Assembly (NCBI RefSeq): GCF_006538745.1
Contig: NZ_BJLR01000026.1
Span: 20,426-84,425, forward strand
DNA from: Cellulomonas cellasea
GTDB taxonomy: Bacteria > Actinomycetota > Actinomycetes > Actinomycetales > Cellulomonadaceae
Length of the DNA stretch: 64,000 nt
Reading direction: 5' to 3'
The notes beneath the pieces were generated by a model. The model saw only the letters and a list, made by a program, of their open reading frames with translations, was not told the DNA's origin and did not search any database. The position numbers and the translations under genes were made by a program. Positions 35,779 to 44,034 of the stretch are shown one piece after another (the first letter of the stretch is position 1; every line of letters starts with the position of its first letter).

Positions 35779-36654
35779 TCAGAGCCGGATGTCCTGCGCG
35801 CTCGCGAGCGACACCCACCCGTCCCGCAGTGCCGGGCCGTGGTCCTGCGTCGAGACGGCCGCCAGCCGGTCCGCCGCGACGAGCGGCCCGAGATCGAGCC
35901 GGGTCAGGGCCTCGACGTCGCGGACCGGCACCTGGAACGTCCGGAACGGCCCGAGCGGCGGCACGTCCCCCGCGGCGAGCGCCTGCGCCGTCGCGGCCCG
36001 CAGGTCGATCTCGTCGAGCTGCGGCGTCTGGTCGAGCACGTAGGCGGTGCTCGCGAGCCGTGCGCCGGGGCCGGGGTCCGCGTCCCCGGGCACGTCGGCC
36101 CACGCCGCGACCTTCCAGAACAGCCGCGGGATCCCGACGCCGCGGTACACCGGGTCGCCCGCGTCCAGGACCGTCCCGGTGAGGACCGTGAGCCGCAGCC
36201 GGTGGGCGCGCGCGGGCTCGAGCAGGTAGTCCTCGAGCCCGTTCCAGAGCTCTTTCGACTGGTTGAACCGCGCGGCCTGCGGCGCTGCGTTCGGGTACGC
36301 GAAGGTGTCGGCGTTGGCCCGGCCTGCGACGGGCGCGGGGCCCCATACCGGGTCGCGGCGCCGCACGAGGTGACCGCGGTCGAGGTCGTTGCGGGCGTAC
36401 AGCTGGGGGCCGGCCTGCTCGTCGGCACCGACCCGCGGGTCGAGGTGCCAGTCGTCCCCGCGCCCGAGGTCGAGCAGGCCGGCGCCGTCGATGTTCACGC
36501 CCGTCGCTGCCGCGAGCCGGCGGCGTGGGTCCAGCAGCACCGTGAAGTGCGTGTACGTCAGCTCCCGGAGCGGGGCGTCCGCCGGGGCGGTGGGCAGCGG
36601 GGCGCGCACGCCCAGGAAGTCGGGGTCGAACGCGTGCTCGTACGGCTCGGTCAT
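35779..36654 (-). CDS. DNA/RNA non-specific endonuclease
   Basis: The 291-residue beta-beta-alpha-metal nuclease is of the NUC1 / Serratia nuclease family. The catalytic motif is DRGHLVRRRDPVWG (about 92-105), with the general-base His of DRGH. The metal Asn is in FAYPNAAPQAARFNQSKELW. RLTVLTGTVLDAGDPVYRGV and IPRLFWKVAAW complete the core fold. No signal peptide is visible; the protein starts MTEPYEHAFDPDFLG. It therefore looks cytoplasmic or exported by a route not visible here, which is unusual for this nuclease family. No immunity gene or toxin-delivery domain adjoins it. Confidence 0.9.
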   Translation of the reverse strand: MTEPYEHAFDPDFLGVRAPLPTAPADAPLRELTYTHFTVLLDPRRRLAAATGVNIDGAGLLDLGRGDDWHLDPRVGADEQAGPQLYARNDLDRGHLVRRRDPVWGPAPVAGRANADTFAYPNAAPQAARFNQSKELWNGLEDYLLEPARAHRLRLTVLTGTVLDAGDPVYRGVGIPRLFWKVAAWADVPGDADPGPGARLASTAYVLDQTPQLDEIDLRAATAQALAAGDVPPLGPFRTFQVPVRDVEALTRLDLGPLVAADRLAAVSTQDHGPALRDGWVSLASAQDIRL

Positions 36655-36707
36655 GCCCCCGACCCCACCACGCGGCACCGACAGGCGCACGCGCTCCTCC
36701 GGCGGAG

Positions 36708-37475
36708 TCAGCCCTCCGCGCCTCGCCCGGGTCCGCCGCCGGCAGAGCCCCGCAACCGCTGCGCCCAGCGCTCCCACGGCGGCTGCACGTCCCACCCGCG
36801 CCGCAGCGAGCGCCACGCGCGGTCGAACCGCCGCCGGCCCTGCGCCGCACCGCGCAGCGAGCGGCCCGAGACCCGCACCCGCAGCCCGCGGTCGTACCGC
36901 AGCCGGGCCCCCGGGCCGAGCGCGAACGAGAGGTCGACGTCGTCGTGGCTCTCGGCGTCCGTCCGGTTCACCCGGTCGCGCACCGCGAGCCACGCCGTGC
37001 GCCGCAGCGCCATGTTCGAGCCCCACAGCGGCGGGTGCGCCATCGCGGCGTGCATCGCGGCGTAGTACGTGCGCAGGTAGAGGCCGCCGACGAGGAGCGC
37101 GCGCCAGCGCGGGACGTCGTAGAACACCCCGGTGCCGGTCACGGCGTCGAGCGCGCCGTCGGACTCGAAGTGCCGGGCCACGTCCGCGAGCCAGTCGGGC
37201 GGCACGAGCGTGTCGGCGTCGCACCGGACGATGACGTCGCCGCGCGCTGCGTCGTACCCGGCCGCCGCCGCCGCCGGGATCCCGGGGGTCGACTCGGGCA
37301 CCACCCGAGCGCCGTGGGCGACGGCCACCGCGGCGCTGTCGTCGGTCGAGCCGTTGTCGACGACGACGACCTCCCACGCGGGGCGCGTCTGCCGGTCGAG
37401 GTGCGCGAGGCACGCGCGCAGCGCGACCGCGTCGTCCTTGACGGGGATGACGACGGACAGGGTGAGCGCGGGCAC
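36708..37475 (-). CDS. Glycosyltransferase family 2
   Basis: The 255-residue cytoplasmic GT-A glycosyltransferase opens LTLSVVIPVKDDAVALRACL, followed by VVDNGSTDDSA (nucleotide-sugar Asp). The DxD-like metal motif is VIVRCDADTLVPPDWL. GSNMALRRTAWLAV and SHDDVDLSFALG (the ED/DD catalytic pair) close the domain. GGGAGAGGG lies upstream of the GTG. It is one gene downstream of the UbiA gene on the same strand with a 62-bp gap, so it may belong to the phenolic-lipid cluster as a glycosylating enzyme. A wall-glycan role is equally possible. Confidence 0.88.
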   Translation of the reverse strand: MPALTLSVVIPVKDDAVALRACLAHLDRQTRPAWEVVVVDNGSTDDSAAVAVAHGARVVPESTPGIPAAAAAGYDAARGDVIVRCDADTLVPPDWLADVARHFESDGALDAVTGTGVFYDVPRWRALLVGGLYLRTYYAAMHAAMAHPPLWGSNMALRRTAWLAVRDRVNRTDAESHDDVDLSFALGPGARLRYDRGLRVRVSGRSLRGAAQGRRRFDRAWRSLRRGWDVQPPWERWAQRLRGSAGGGPGRGAEG

Positions 37476-37537
37476 GCCCCGACCCTCTCCCGGCGCGCTC
37501 GTCCGCGCACGCGGGCCCGTACCCGCCGGTCGGCCCG

Positions 37538-38395
37538 TCACGTCGCGGGCGCGGCGGCGACGAGGTCGGGGGCCGCCAGGACGAGCAGGGCGACGCACAC
37601 GCCCGCGACCGCCATGCTCAGCGTGAACGGCAGCCTGCTGCGGCGACGCACGAGCGCGACCCCCCCGGCGACGACCGCGAGCCCGAGCGCCACGGCAGCC
37701 CCGACCCACGCCGCCGTCCCCGGTCCGCCGGGCGGCGCGAGGACGACCACCGCGATCGCCGCGAGCAGCGCGCCGAGCGCCACGGCGGTCGCCCGTTTGC
37801 GCCCGAGCCGGTGCGGCAGGCCCTGGACGCCCGTCGCGGCGTCGTCCTCGAGGTCCGGCAGCACGTTCGCGACGTGCGCGCCGACGCCGAGCAGCGAGGC
37901 GGCGAGCACCCCCCACGCGCTGGGCAGCCCGCGCCCCGGCTGGGCGAGCGCGACGAACATCAGCAGCAGCCCGAACGACACCGCGTAGGGCGCCCACGAC
38001 CACACGGTCCGCTTGAGCCACGCGTTGTACGACCAGGCGCTCGCGACCGCCACGACGTGCACGGCACCGGGGACGAGCCCGGTCGCGAACGACAGCGGGA
38101 CGCACGCCGCGAGCGCGCCGAACGCCCAGCGCCGCAGCACGCCCGCGTCGAGGAGACCCGCGACGACGGGCTTGTCGGGCCGGGCGACCGCCAGGTCCCG
38201 CCCCGCGTCGATCCAGTCGTTCGACCAGCCCACGGAGAGCTGCCCGGCGAGCACCGCGGCCGTGACCAGCACGGTCGTGCGCACCCCCGAGCCGAGGCCG
38301 AGCGCGAGCGACGCGGCGAGCACCGTGACGACCGCCGCGGGGCCCGGATGGCAGGCGAGCGCGAGGCCACGCGCGACCCGTCCCGCTCGCTGCAC
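37538..38395 (-). CDS. UbiA-type prenyltransferase
   Basis: The 285-residue membrane protein has eight or nine helices and both Asp-rich motifs of UbiA prenyltransferases: NDWIDAGRD (59-67, NDxxDxxxD) and DLEDDAATG (about 151-159, second DxxxD). DKPVVAGLLD follows the first motif as usual. It transfers a polyprenyl group to an aromatic acceptor inside the membrane. GGGAG precedes the GTG start, chosen because upstream sequence is out of family. It is divergent from the type III PKS over 76 bp, so the PKS product is a plausible acceptor; a menaquinone (MenA) role is the alternative. Confidence 0.88.
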   Translation of the reverse strand: MQRAGRVARGLALACHPGPAAVVTVLAASLALGLGSGVRTTVLVTAAVLAGQLSVGWSNDWIDAGRDLAVARPDKPVVAGLLDAGVLRRWAFGALAACVPLSFATGLVPGAVHVVAVASAWSYNAWLKRTVWSWAPYAVSFGLLLMFVALAQPGRGLPSAWGVLAASLLGVGAHVANVLPDLEDDAATGVQGLPHRLGRKRATAVALGALLAAIAVVVLAPPGGPGTAAWVGAAVALGLAVVAGGVALVRRRSRLPFTLSMAVAGVCVALLVLAAPDLVAAAPAT

Positions 38396-38471
38396 ACCCG
38401 CTCCCTCCGCCCGGCGGCCGAGGCTAGCAACCGGACGCGCCGATCCGCCTGCCACGTGCAACGATGCCGCA

Positions 38472-39578
38472 ATGTCCCGACTTGTCGCAGTGGCACCCGT
38501 GGTGCCCGACCACGTGTACGCGCAGGCGGACATCACCGCGGAGATCGGCCCGCTGCTCGCCCCGAGCCCGGCGCGGCGCGCGCTCCTCGACCGCTTCCAC
38601 GGCGCGTCCGGCGTCAGTACCCGGCACTTCGCGCTGCCGCTCGAGAAGTACGCGGCGCTGACCTCGTTCGACCAGGGCAACGACCTGTTCATCAGCATCG
38701 GCGCCGAGCTCGCCGAGCGGGCGCTGCGCACGGCCCTCGACTCCGCGGGGCTCGAGCCGTCCGACGTCGACTTCGTGCTCTTCACCTCGGTGACGGGCAT
38801 CTCGGCCCCGTCGATCGACTCGCTGCTCGTCGAGCGCATAGGCCTGCGCCGGGACGTCAAGCGGCTGCCGTCGTTCGGGCTCGGGTGCGTCGCGGGGGCC
38901 GCAGGGCTCGCGCGGGTGCACGACTACCTCGTCGGCCACCCGCACGACGTCGCGGTGCTGCTGTCGGTCGAGCTGTGCTCGCTCACGATCCAGCACGGCG
39001 ACGACTCGACCGCGAACCTCGTCTCGAGCGGCCTGTTCGGCGACGGCGCCGCCGCGGTGGTCCTCGTCGGCGAGGAGCGCGCCCGGGAGACCGACGCGGC
39101 CGCCGGAGGGACGCCGGCCGGCGTCGACGTCGTCGGCAGCCGCAGCGCGGTCTACGCGAACAGCGCCGCGACCCTCGGGTGGGACATCGGGGGCTCCGGA
39201 TTCCGCATCGTGCTCGGCGCGGGGCTCGCGGACGTCGTCGAGGAGCACCTGGCCGGCGACGTCGCCGCGCTGCTCGACGAGCACGGGCTGACGCACGCCG
39301 ACGTCGCGTCGTGGGTCGGGCACGCGGGCGGGCCGCGCATCCTCGAGGCGGCCCAGCGCGCGCTCGGGCTCCCGGACGGCGCGCTCGACCGCAGCTGGTC
39401 CTCGCTCGCGCGCGTCGGCAACCTGTCGTCCGCGTCGGTGCTGCACGTGCTCGCCGACACCCTCGCCGACGGCGCCCCGAGCCCCGGCGAACCCGCTGTG
39501 CTGTTCGCGTTCGGACCCGGGGTGAGCGCCGAGCTCGTCCTGCTCCGCGGCGCGGGGACGGAGAACCGATCGTGCTGA
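38472..39578 (+). CDS. Type III polyketide synthase
   Basis: The 368-residue chalcone/stilbene-synthase-like homodimeric enzyme condenses malonyl-CoA onto an acyl starter and cyclises it. The triad is complete: Cys139 in PSFGLGCVAGAAG, His284 in SWVGHAGGPRI and Asn317 in RVGNLSSASVL. The start VAPVVPDHVYAQADITAEIG is typical of actinobacterial alkylresorcinol/alkylpyrone synthases. The following ICMT and FAD genes resemble srsB and srsC of Streptomyces, so alkylresorcinol-type phenolic lipids are the best guess. A naphthalene (THN) product is less likely. The stop overlaps the ICMT start. Confidence 0.93.
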   Translation: MSRLVAVAPVVPDHVYAQADITAEIGPLLAPSPARRALLDRFHGASGVSTRHFALPLEKYAALTSFDQGNDLFISIGAELAERALRTALDSAGLEPSDVDFVLFTSVTGISAPSIDSLLVERIGLRRDVKRLPSFGLGCVAGAAGLARVHDYLVGHPHDVAVLLSVELCSLTIQHGDDSTANLVSSGLFGDGAAAVVLVGEERARETDAAAGGTPAGVDVVGSRSAVYANSAATLGWDIGGSGFRIVLGAGLADVVEEHLAGDVAALLDEHGLTHADVASWVGHAGGPRILEAAQRALGLPDGALDRSWSSLARVGNLSSASVLHVLADTLADGAPSPGEPAVLFAFGPGVSAELVLLRGAGTENRSC

Positions 39579-40189
39579 CCGTCTACCTGGTCCTGCTGGG
39601 GGCGACGGCCCTCGAGCGCCTCGCCGAGCTCGTCGTCTCGACGCGCAACGCGCGCTGGTCGTTCGCGCGCGGCGGCACCGAGCACGGGCGCGGCCACTTC
39701 CCGCCGATGGTCGCGCTGCACGCGGGGCTGCTCGTCGCGTGCGCCGTCGAGGTCCTCGTCGCGGACCGGCCGTTCGTGCCGGTGCTCGGCTGGACCGCGC
39801 TCGTCCTCACGCTCGCGAGCCAGGCGCTGCGCTGGTGGTGCATCGCGACCCTGGGCCCGCGCTGGAACACGCGGATCATCGTGGTGCCGGGTCTGCCGCT
39901 CGTCACGGGAGGTCCGTACCGGTGGCTGCGACACCCCAACTACGTCGTCGTGGCCGTCGAGGGCATCGCGCTCCCGCTGGTGCACACCGCGTGGGTCACC
40001 GCACTCGTGTTCACGGTGCTCAACGCCGTGCTGCTGCTGGGCTTCCGCATCCCGAGCGAGGAGCGCGCGCTCGGCCTGCTCGACGCGGACGCCGCCGGCA
40101 CGGCTGCGCCCGGGGCCGAGGACGGGGCGGGTGCCCCCACCGGACGCGTCGGCACCGACCCGGCCGCGCGCCGGCCCGACCGCGCGTGA
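39572..40189 (+). CDS. Isoprenylcysteine carboxyl methyltransferase (ICMT)-family membrane methyltransferase
   Basis: The 205-residue membrane protein of four or five helices carries the ICMT SAM-binding signature GPYRWLRHPNYVVV (RHPNY at 120-124) and the C-terminal RIPSEERALGL. The GTG start has GGAG eight bases upstream and overlaps the end of the PKS gene by seven bases, showing co-translation. SrsB-type relatives O-methylate alkylresorcinols made by a neighbouring type III PKS; the same role is inferred here. The last 40 residues are a Gly/Ala/Asp/Pro-rich tail. Confidence 0.87.
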   Translation: MLTVYLVLLGATALERLAELVVSTRNARWSFARGGTEHGRGHFPPMVALHAGLLVACAVEVLVADRPFVPVLGWTALVLTLASQALRWWCIATLGPRWNTRIIVVPGLPLVTGGPYRWLRHPNYVVVAVEGIALPLVHTAWVTALVFTVLNAVLLLGFRIPSEERALGLLDADAAGTAAPGAEDGAGAPTGRVGTDPAARRPDRA

Positions 40190-41229
40190 GCACGCCGCTC
40201 GACGCCGACGTCGTGGTCGTCGGAGGCGGGCCCGTCGGGCTCGCGTGCGCGATCGAGTCGCGGCTCGCCGGCCTGGACGTCGTGGTCGTCGAGCCCCGCA
40301 CCGGCTCGGTCGACAAGGCCTGTGGTGAGGGCCTCATGCCGGGCGCGCTCGCCGCGCTCGGACGGCTCGGGGTCGACCCGCCCGGGCACGCGCTCGCGGG
40401 CATCAGCTACCGGCGCGGCGCCCACCACGCGGACCACCGCTTCCGCGGCACGCCGGGCCGCGGGGTGCGCCGCACGACCCTGCACGACGCGCTGCGCGAG
40501 CGGGCCGACGAGCTCGGCGCGCGCCGGGTCACCGCGCGCGTGGACCACGTCGAGCAGGCGGCGGACGGCGTCGAGGTCGCGGGCCTGCGGGCGCGGCGGC
40601 TGCTCGCGTGCGACGGCCTGCACTCGACGGTGCGGCGGCTCACCGGGCTCGAGGTCGAGCCGCGCCGGTCGGGCGCCCGCGCCCCGGTCCGCCGGTTCGG
40701 CCTGCGCCGGCACTTCCACGTCGCGGCGTGGACCGACCTCGTCGAGGTGCACTGGGGGCGTGCCGTCGAGGCGTACGTGACCCCGGTGAGCGACGACCTG
40801 GTGGGCGTCGCGCTGCTCGGGCCCGCCGGGGTGGACTTCGCGACCGCGCTCGCCACGTTCCCCGAGCTCGTCGAGCGGCTCGCGGGTGCCGAGCCCGCCG
40901 GGCCGGTGCGCGGCGCGGGCCCGTTGCGCCAGCGCACGCTGCGGCGCACGAGCGGCGCCGTGCGGCTCGTGGGCGACGCGTCCGGCTACGTCGACGCGCT
41001 CACGGGCGAGGGGCTGCGCGTCGGCCTCGCCCAGGCCGCCGCGGCGGTGCGCCACCTGGACGACCCTGCGGCCTACGAGCGGTCCTGGGCGCAGGCGACC
41101 CGGGGCTACCGCGTGCTCACGACCGGCCTCGTCGCCTGGGCCACCTCCCCGGCGCGCGGAGCGATCGTCCCCGTCGCCCGCTCGTCCCCGCGGCTCTACG
41201 GCACCATCGTCGAGGCGCTCGCCCGCTGA
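40186..41229 (+). CDS. FAD-dependent oxidoreductase / aromatic hydroxylase
   Basis: The 347-residue flavoprotein has the Rossmann entry VVVVGGGPVGLACAIESRLA (about 8-27). Next is KACGEGLMPGALAALGRLGV, like geranylgeranyl-reductase/PHBH relatives, and the FAD ribityl motif VRLVGDASGYVDALTGEGL. In srs-type clusters the flavoprotein (SrsC) hydroxylates the resorcinol to a hydroquinone. The GTGA overlap with the ICMT gene places it in the same operon. Reduction of a prenyl chain is the main alternative, given the GGR-like N-terminus. Confidence 0.87.
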   Translation: MSTPLDADVVVVGGGPVGLACAIESRLAGLDVVVVEPRTGSVDKACGEGLMPGALAALGRLGVDPPGHALAGISYRRGAHHADHRFRGTPGRGVRRTTLHDALRERADELGARRVTARVDHVEQAADGVEVAGLRARRLLACDGLHSTVRRLTGLEVEPRRSGARAPVRRFGLRRHFHVAAWTDLVEVHWGRAVEAYVTPVSDDLVGVALLGPAGVDFATALATFPELVERLAGAEPAGPVRGAGPLRQRTLRRTSGAVRLVGDASGYVDALTGEGLRVGLAQAAAAVRHLDDPAAYERSWAQATRGYRVLTTGLVAWATSPARGAIVPVARSSPRLYGTIVEALAR

Positions 41230-41244
41230 GGGCCCGCGCGGTCC

Positions 41245-41871
41245 TCAGCGGTGCACGAGCGCCGGGTGCCGGGGGTCGTCGACGCGCACGACGACGTCCG
41301 CGGTCGCCTCGGGGTCGCACTCGCTCATGTGCCGGGCGTACGCCGGCAGCGTCCACCGCTCCTCGGGCGGCGTCCGGCGCTCGAGCGTCGCGGTGCGCAG
41401 CGCGAGGTGCACCGTGACGTCCACGTCGAGCCCGCGCCCCGCGAGCAGGCTCCCGTCGAGCACGAGCACCGTCCCCGCGTCGGCCAGCTCGCGCCGGGCA
41501 CGCGTGGACCGGTCGCGCACGGGGTCGCGCAGGCTCGGCAGGTACTCCCCCGACCCGTGCGGGCCGAGCGGCCCGAGCACCTCGCGGTCGAGCGCACCGA
41601 GGTCGACCCAGTCGTCGTACAGCGCGAGCTCGTCCTCGCGCCCGTGCTCGAGCCGGACCGACGCGGCCCGCAGGAAGTCGCGCGCCCGCACCCGCACGAC
41701 GGGCCGACCCGCCGCACGCAGCGGGTCGACGAGCGCGTCGGCGAGGACCTCGGCCCGAGCCGGCGGCGGGCCGTCGACCAGGACCCGCACGTGGCGGCTG
41801 CGGTCGCGGCCGGCGAGGAGCCCGACGACGTGGGCGACGAGCGCGTCGGGGGTCACCGGCTCGACGCGCAC
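41245..41871 (-). CDS. Uridine-kinase-like protein with degenerate P-loop
   Basis: The 208-residue protein aligns along its length with actinobacterial uridine-kinase-like P-loop proteins. Matching stretches are VRVLVDGPPP at the first strand, the acceptor-side RARDFLRAASVRLEHGREDE, then YDDWVDLGALDREVLGPLGP and VLVLDGSLLAGRGLDVDV. The Walker A segment, normally GxxxxGKT, reads GPPPARAE and lacks the Lys and Thr that hold the ATP phosphates. It is probably inactive as a kinase or has a new role. The GTG at 41871 is used; a GTG five codons later is possible. It is convergent with the FAD gene. Confidence 0.7.
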   Translation of the reverse strand: MRVEPVTPDALVAHVVGLLAGRDRSRHVRVLVDGPPPARAEVLADALVDPLRAAGRPVVRVRARDFLRAASVRLEHGREDELALYDDWVDLGALDREVLGPLGPHGSGEYLPSLRDPVRDRSTRARRELADAGTVLVLDGSLLAGRGLDVDVTVHLALRTATLERRTPPEERWTLPAYARHMSECDPEATADVVVRVDDPRHPALVHR

Positions 41872-41998
41872 GGACCCAGTCTGCCCGCACGCTGCAGGCC
41901 TGCACCCCCGCGCGCCCGCACAGCAGCCGGTCGCCGACCCCTCACATGGGCGCCGGTCCCGCCGATCGGGTCCCCGACCACGCCGGACGAGGAGACGC

Positions 41999-42589
41999 AT
42001 GGACGGCATCACCGCGATCACGCAGCGCATGGCGGCCATCCAGGCGACCGTCGCGACGCTCGCCCCGCCCGCGCCGAAACCCGCGGCCAACCCGGCGTCG
42101 GCGACCGCGTTCGGCGCGGTGCTCGACCAGGCGGTCGCCCGGAGCGCCCCCGCCCCGGCCCCCGCGGCGCCGATCAAGCCCGCGGCGGTCTTCGTGGACG
42201 GCGTCCCGGCCGACCTCGCCCCGTACGGCAACGGCCGCGTCCCCGCCGACGCGCTCGAGCCCGTGGGGTCGACGGGCCACAAGCTGTGGGCCCCCGCCGC
42301 CGGGGCGCTCGAGGACGTGCTCGCCGCGGCCGCGCGCGACGGCGTGACGATCGGCATCACCGACTCGTACCGCTCGTTCGACGCGCAGGTCGACGTCGCG
42401 CAGCGCAAGGGTCTGTACTCGCAGGGCGGTCTCGCCGCGAAGCCCGGCACCAGCCCGCACGGCTGGGGCCTCGCGGTCGACCTCAAGCTCGACGCCACGG
42501 CTCAGGCCTGGATGCGGGCGAACGGCGGGCGCTTCGGGTTCGTCGAGGACACCCCCCGCGAGCCCTGGCACTGGGTCTACCGCGGCTGA
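41999..42589 (+). CDS. M15-family peptidoglycan peptidase (D-Ala-D-Ala carboxypeptidase-like)
   Basis: The 196-residue zinc peptidase is of VanY/M15B type. The metal/catalytic block is SPHGWGLAVDLKLD (His and Asp ligands) with the C-terminal His in EPWHWVYRG; YRSFDAQVDVAQRKG is the usual substrate strand. The N-terminal ITQRMAAIQATVATL followed by an Ala/Pro linker lacks a normal signal peptide. It resembles the start of wall hydrolases found in actinobacterial flagellar clusters, though no flagellar gene is near. GAGGAG precedes the ATG. It cuts or trims cell-wall peptides if exported. Confidence 0.85.
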   Translation: MDGITAITQRMAAIQATVATLAPPAPKPAANPASATAFGAVLDQAVARSAPAPAPAAPIKPAAVFVDGVPADLAPYGNGRVPADALEPVGSTGHKLWAPAAGALEDVLAAAARDGVTIGITDSYRSFDAQVDVAQRKGLYSQGGLAAKPGTSPHGWGLAVDLKLDATAQAWMRANGGRFGFVEDTPREPWHWVYRG

Positions 42590-42608
42590 CCCAGCCAGAC
42601 GCACGAGA

Positions 42609-42632
42609 GCCCGGCAGGTCGTCCTGCCGGGC
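42609..42632. terminator. Hairpin terminator after the M15 peptidase gene
   Basis: A 10-bp perfect stem, GCCCGGCAGG (42609-42618) with CCTGCCGGGC (42623-42632), has a TCGT tetraloop and is followed by CCTT. It serves the peptidase and probably also the convergent small gene. Confidence 0.8.
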
Positions 42633-42657
42633 CCTTCGCGTGCGCTCCCGAGGTGCG

Positions 42658-42855
42658 TCAGACCGTGCCCGGGTCGCGCGGGTTGAGGTTGCTCGGGTCC
42701 GCGTCGGGGTCGGCGTACTCCCCGCCCACGTCCGACGTCGTGTCGCGCGGGTTCAGGTTGTCCGGGTCGGTGTCGGTGTCCGTGTCGGGGTCGTACGGCT
42801 TCTCCGACTCGTTCACGGGCGTCTGGTCGCGGGTGCTCTCCGTGTTCTCGCTCAT
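42658..42855 (-). CDS. Small acidic disordered protein with repeated NLNPRD motif
   Basis: The 65-residue protein is almost entirely Asp, Pro, Thr, Glu and Asn. The segment DPDNLNPRD recurs as DPSNLNPRD, and there is a run of DTDTDTD. There is no hydrophobic core, no signal peptide and no known domain. GAGGGG lies upstream of the ATG. Such short acidic proteins are common but unannotated in Micrococcales. Function unknown. Confidence 0.65.
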   Translation of the reverse strand: MSENTESTRDQTPVNESEKPYDPDTDTDTDPDNLNPRDTTSDVGGEYADPDADPSNLNPRDPGTV

Positions 42856-42908
42856 GCCCCTCACGGTGCCACCGGCCGGGCGGCCCCGCATCCGATGCGC
42901 GGTGGTGG

Positions 42909-43922
42909 TCAGCCGCGACGGTGGTCCTGCACCGTGAGCCAGGGCCCGCGTCGGGGCGCGAACGCGCGGCCCGTGAGCTCGAGGAGCCGGATTACCCGGT
43001 ACCGGTGCGGGCGCCACGGCGCGAGGAGCTCGAGCATCGTCGCGTCGTCGACCCGCCGGCCCACGAGCGCCCAGCCCACGCCCTTCGCGAGGTGGTAGTC
43101 GCCGACCGACACCGCGTCGGCGTCGCCGAGCGCGCGCTGCGCGACCTCCGCCGCGGTCCACACGCCGACCCCCGGGACGGCCTGGAGGCGCCGCGCCGCG
43201 TCGTCGGGCGCCATCGTGGTGGCCTCCTCGAGGCGGCCGGCGACCCGCGCGCACGCCAGGACGGTGCGGGCGCGCCGGGGGTCGACGCCCGCGCGGTGGA
43301 AGTCCCACTCGGGCACGCCGAGCCAGCCGTGCGCGTCGGGCACGACCCGCATCCCGACGGGTGCCGGGCCGGGGGCCGGTGACCCGTGCCGGTCAAGCAG
43401 CCACCGCCACGCGCTGAACGCGGTGCTCGCGATGACGCGCTGCTCGAGCACCGCCGGGACGAGCGCCTCGAGCACGCGCCCCGTGCGCGGCACGCGCAGG
43501 CCCGGGTGCCGGCGGTGGGCGTCGTGCAGGTCGGCGCGCAACGGCGTGAACGACGACGGGTCGTCGCGGTCCCCGAGCAGCTCCGGCACCGACGCCAGGG
43601 CCTCCTCCGCGCCCGGGCCCCAGGCGAGCGCGTCGACCTGGTGCGGTCCGCGCTGGGCGAGGCGCAGCGTCGCCGGCCCGGACGGCGGGCGGGTCGTGCG
43701 CCACAGCGCGCCGTCCGGCGTGCGCTGCTGCGTCGGGTCGAAGCGCCCGTGCGCGAGCCGCTGGAGCGTCTGGACCAGGTCGACGGGGGCCGCGGGCCGG
43801 TAGGTCGCGGCGCGCCCGTCGACCGGGCCGGGGCTCGCGTCGAGGGCCGCACCGACGGCTGCACCGACCCCGGTGCCGGGGACGGCCGCGGTGGTCGGTG
43901 CGGGCACCGCGGACGCGCTCAT
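42909..43922 (-). CDS. AlkA-like DNA-3-methyladenine glycosylase (HhH-GPD)
   Basis: The 337-residue base-excision repair protein has an N-terminal AlkA-type domain (about 45-130) and the helix-hairpin-helix LQAVPGVGVWTAAEVAQRAL. The catalytic Asp is at about 275 in AVSVGDYHLAKGVG. RTGRVLEALVPAVLEQRV is the usual first helix of the GPD fold. No Fe-S Cys loop is present, as expected for AlkA rather than EndoIII. It removes alkylated bases. About 40 N-terminal residues are low complexity. No ada gene is adjacent. Confidence 0.87.
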   Translation of the reverse strand: MSASAVPAPTTAAVPGTGVGAAVGAALDASPGPVDGRAATYRPAAPVDLVQTLQRLAHGRFDPTQQRTPDGALWRTTRPPSGPATLRLAQRGPHQVDALAWGPGAEEALASVPELLGDRDDPSSFTPLRADLHDAHRRHPGLRVPRTGRVLEALVPAVLEQRVIASTAFSAWRWLLDRHGSPAPGPAPVGMRVVPDAHGWLGVPEWDFHRAGVDPRRARTVLACARVAGRLEEATTMAPDDAARRLQAVPGVGVWTAAEVAQRALGDADAVSVGDYHLAKGVGWALVGRRVDDATMLELLAPWRPHRYRVIRLLELTGRAFAPRRGPWLTVQDHRRG

Positions 43923-44034
43923 CGGCCCATCGTGCCACCCGCGTCCGCCCGCGAGGCAGAGCGAGGACGGACTCCCGTACGGCAAGCGGGGGGCGGTGGT
44001 TCCGCTCAGGGCGGAACAGGAGGATGATCGAGGG

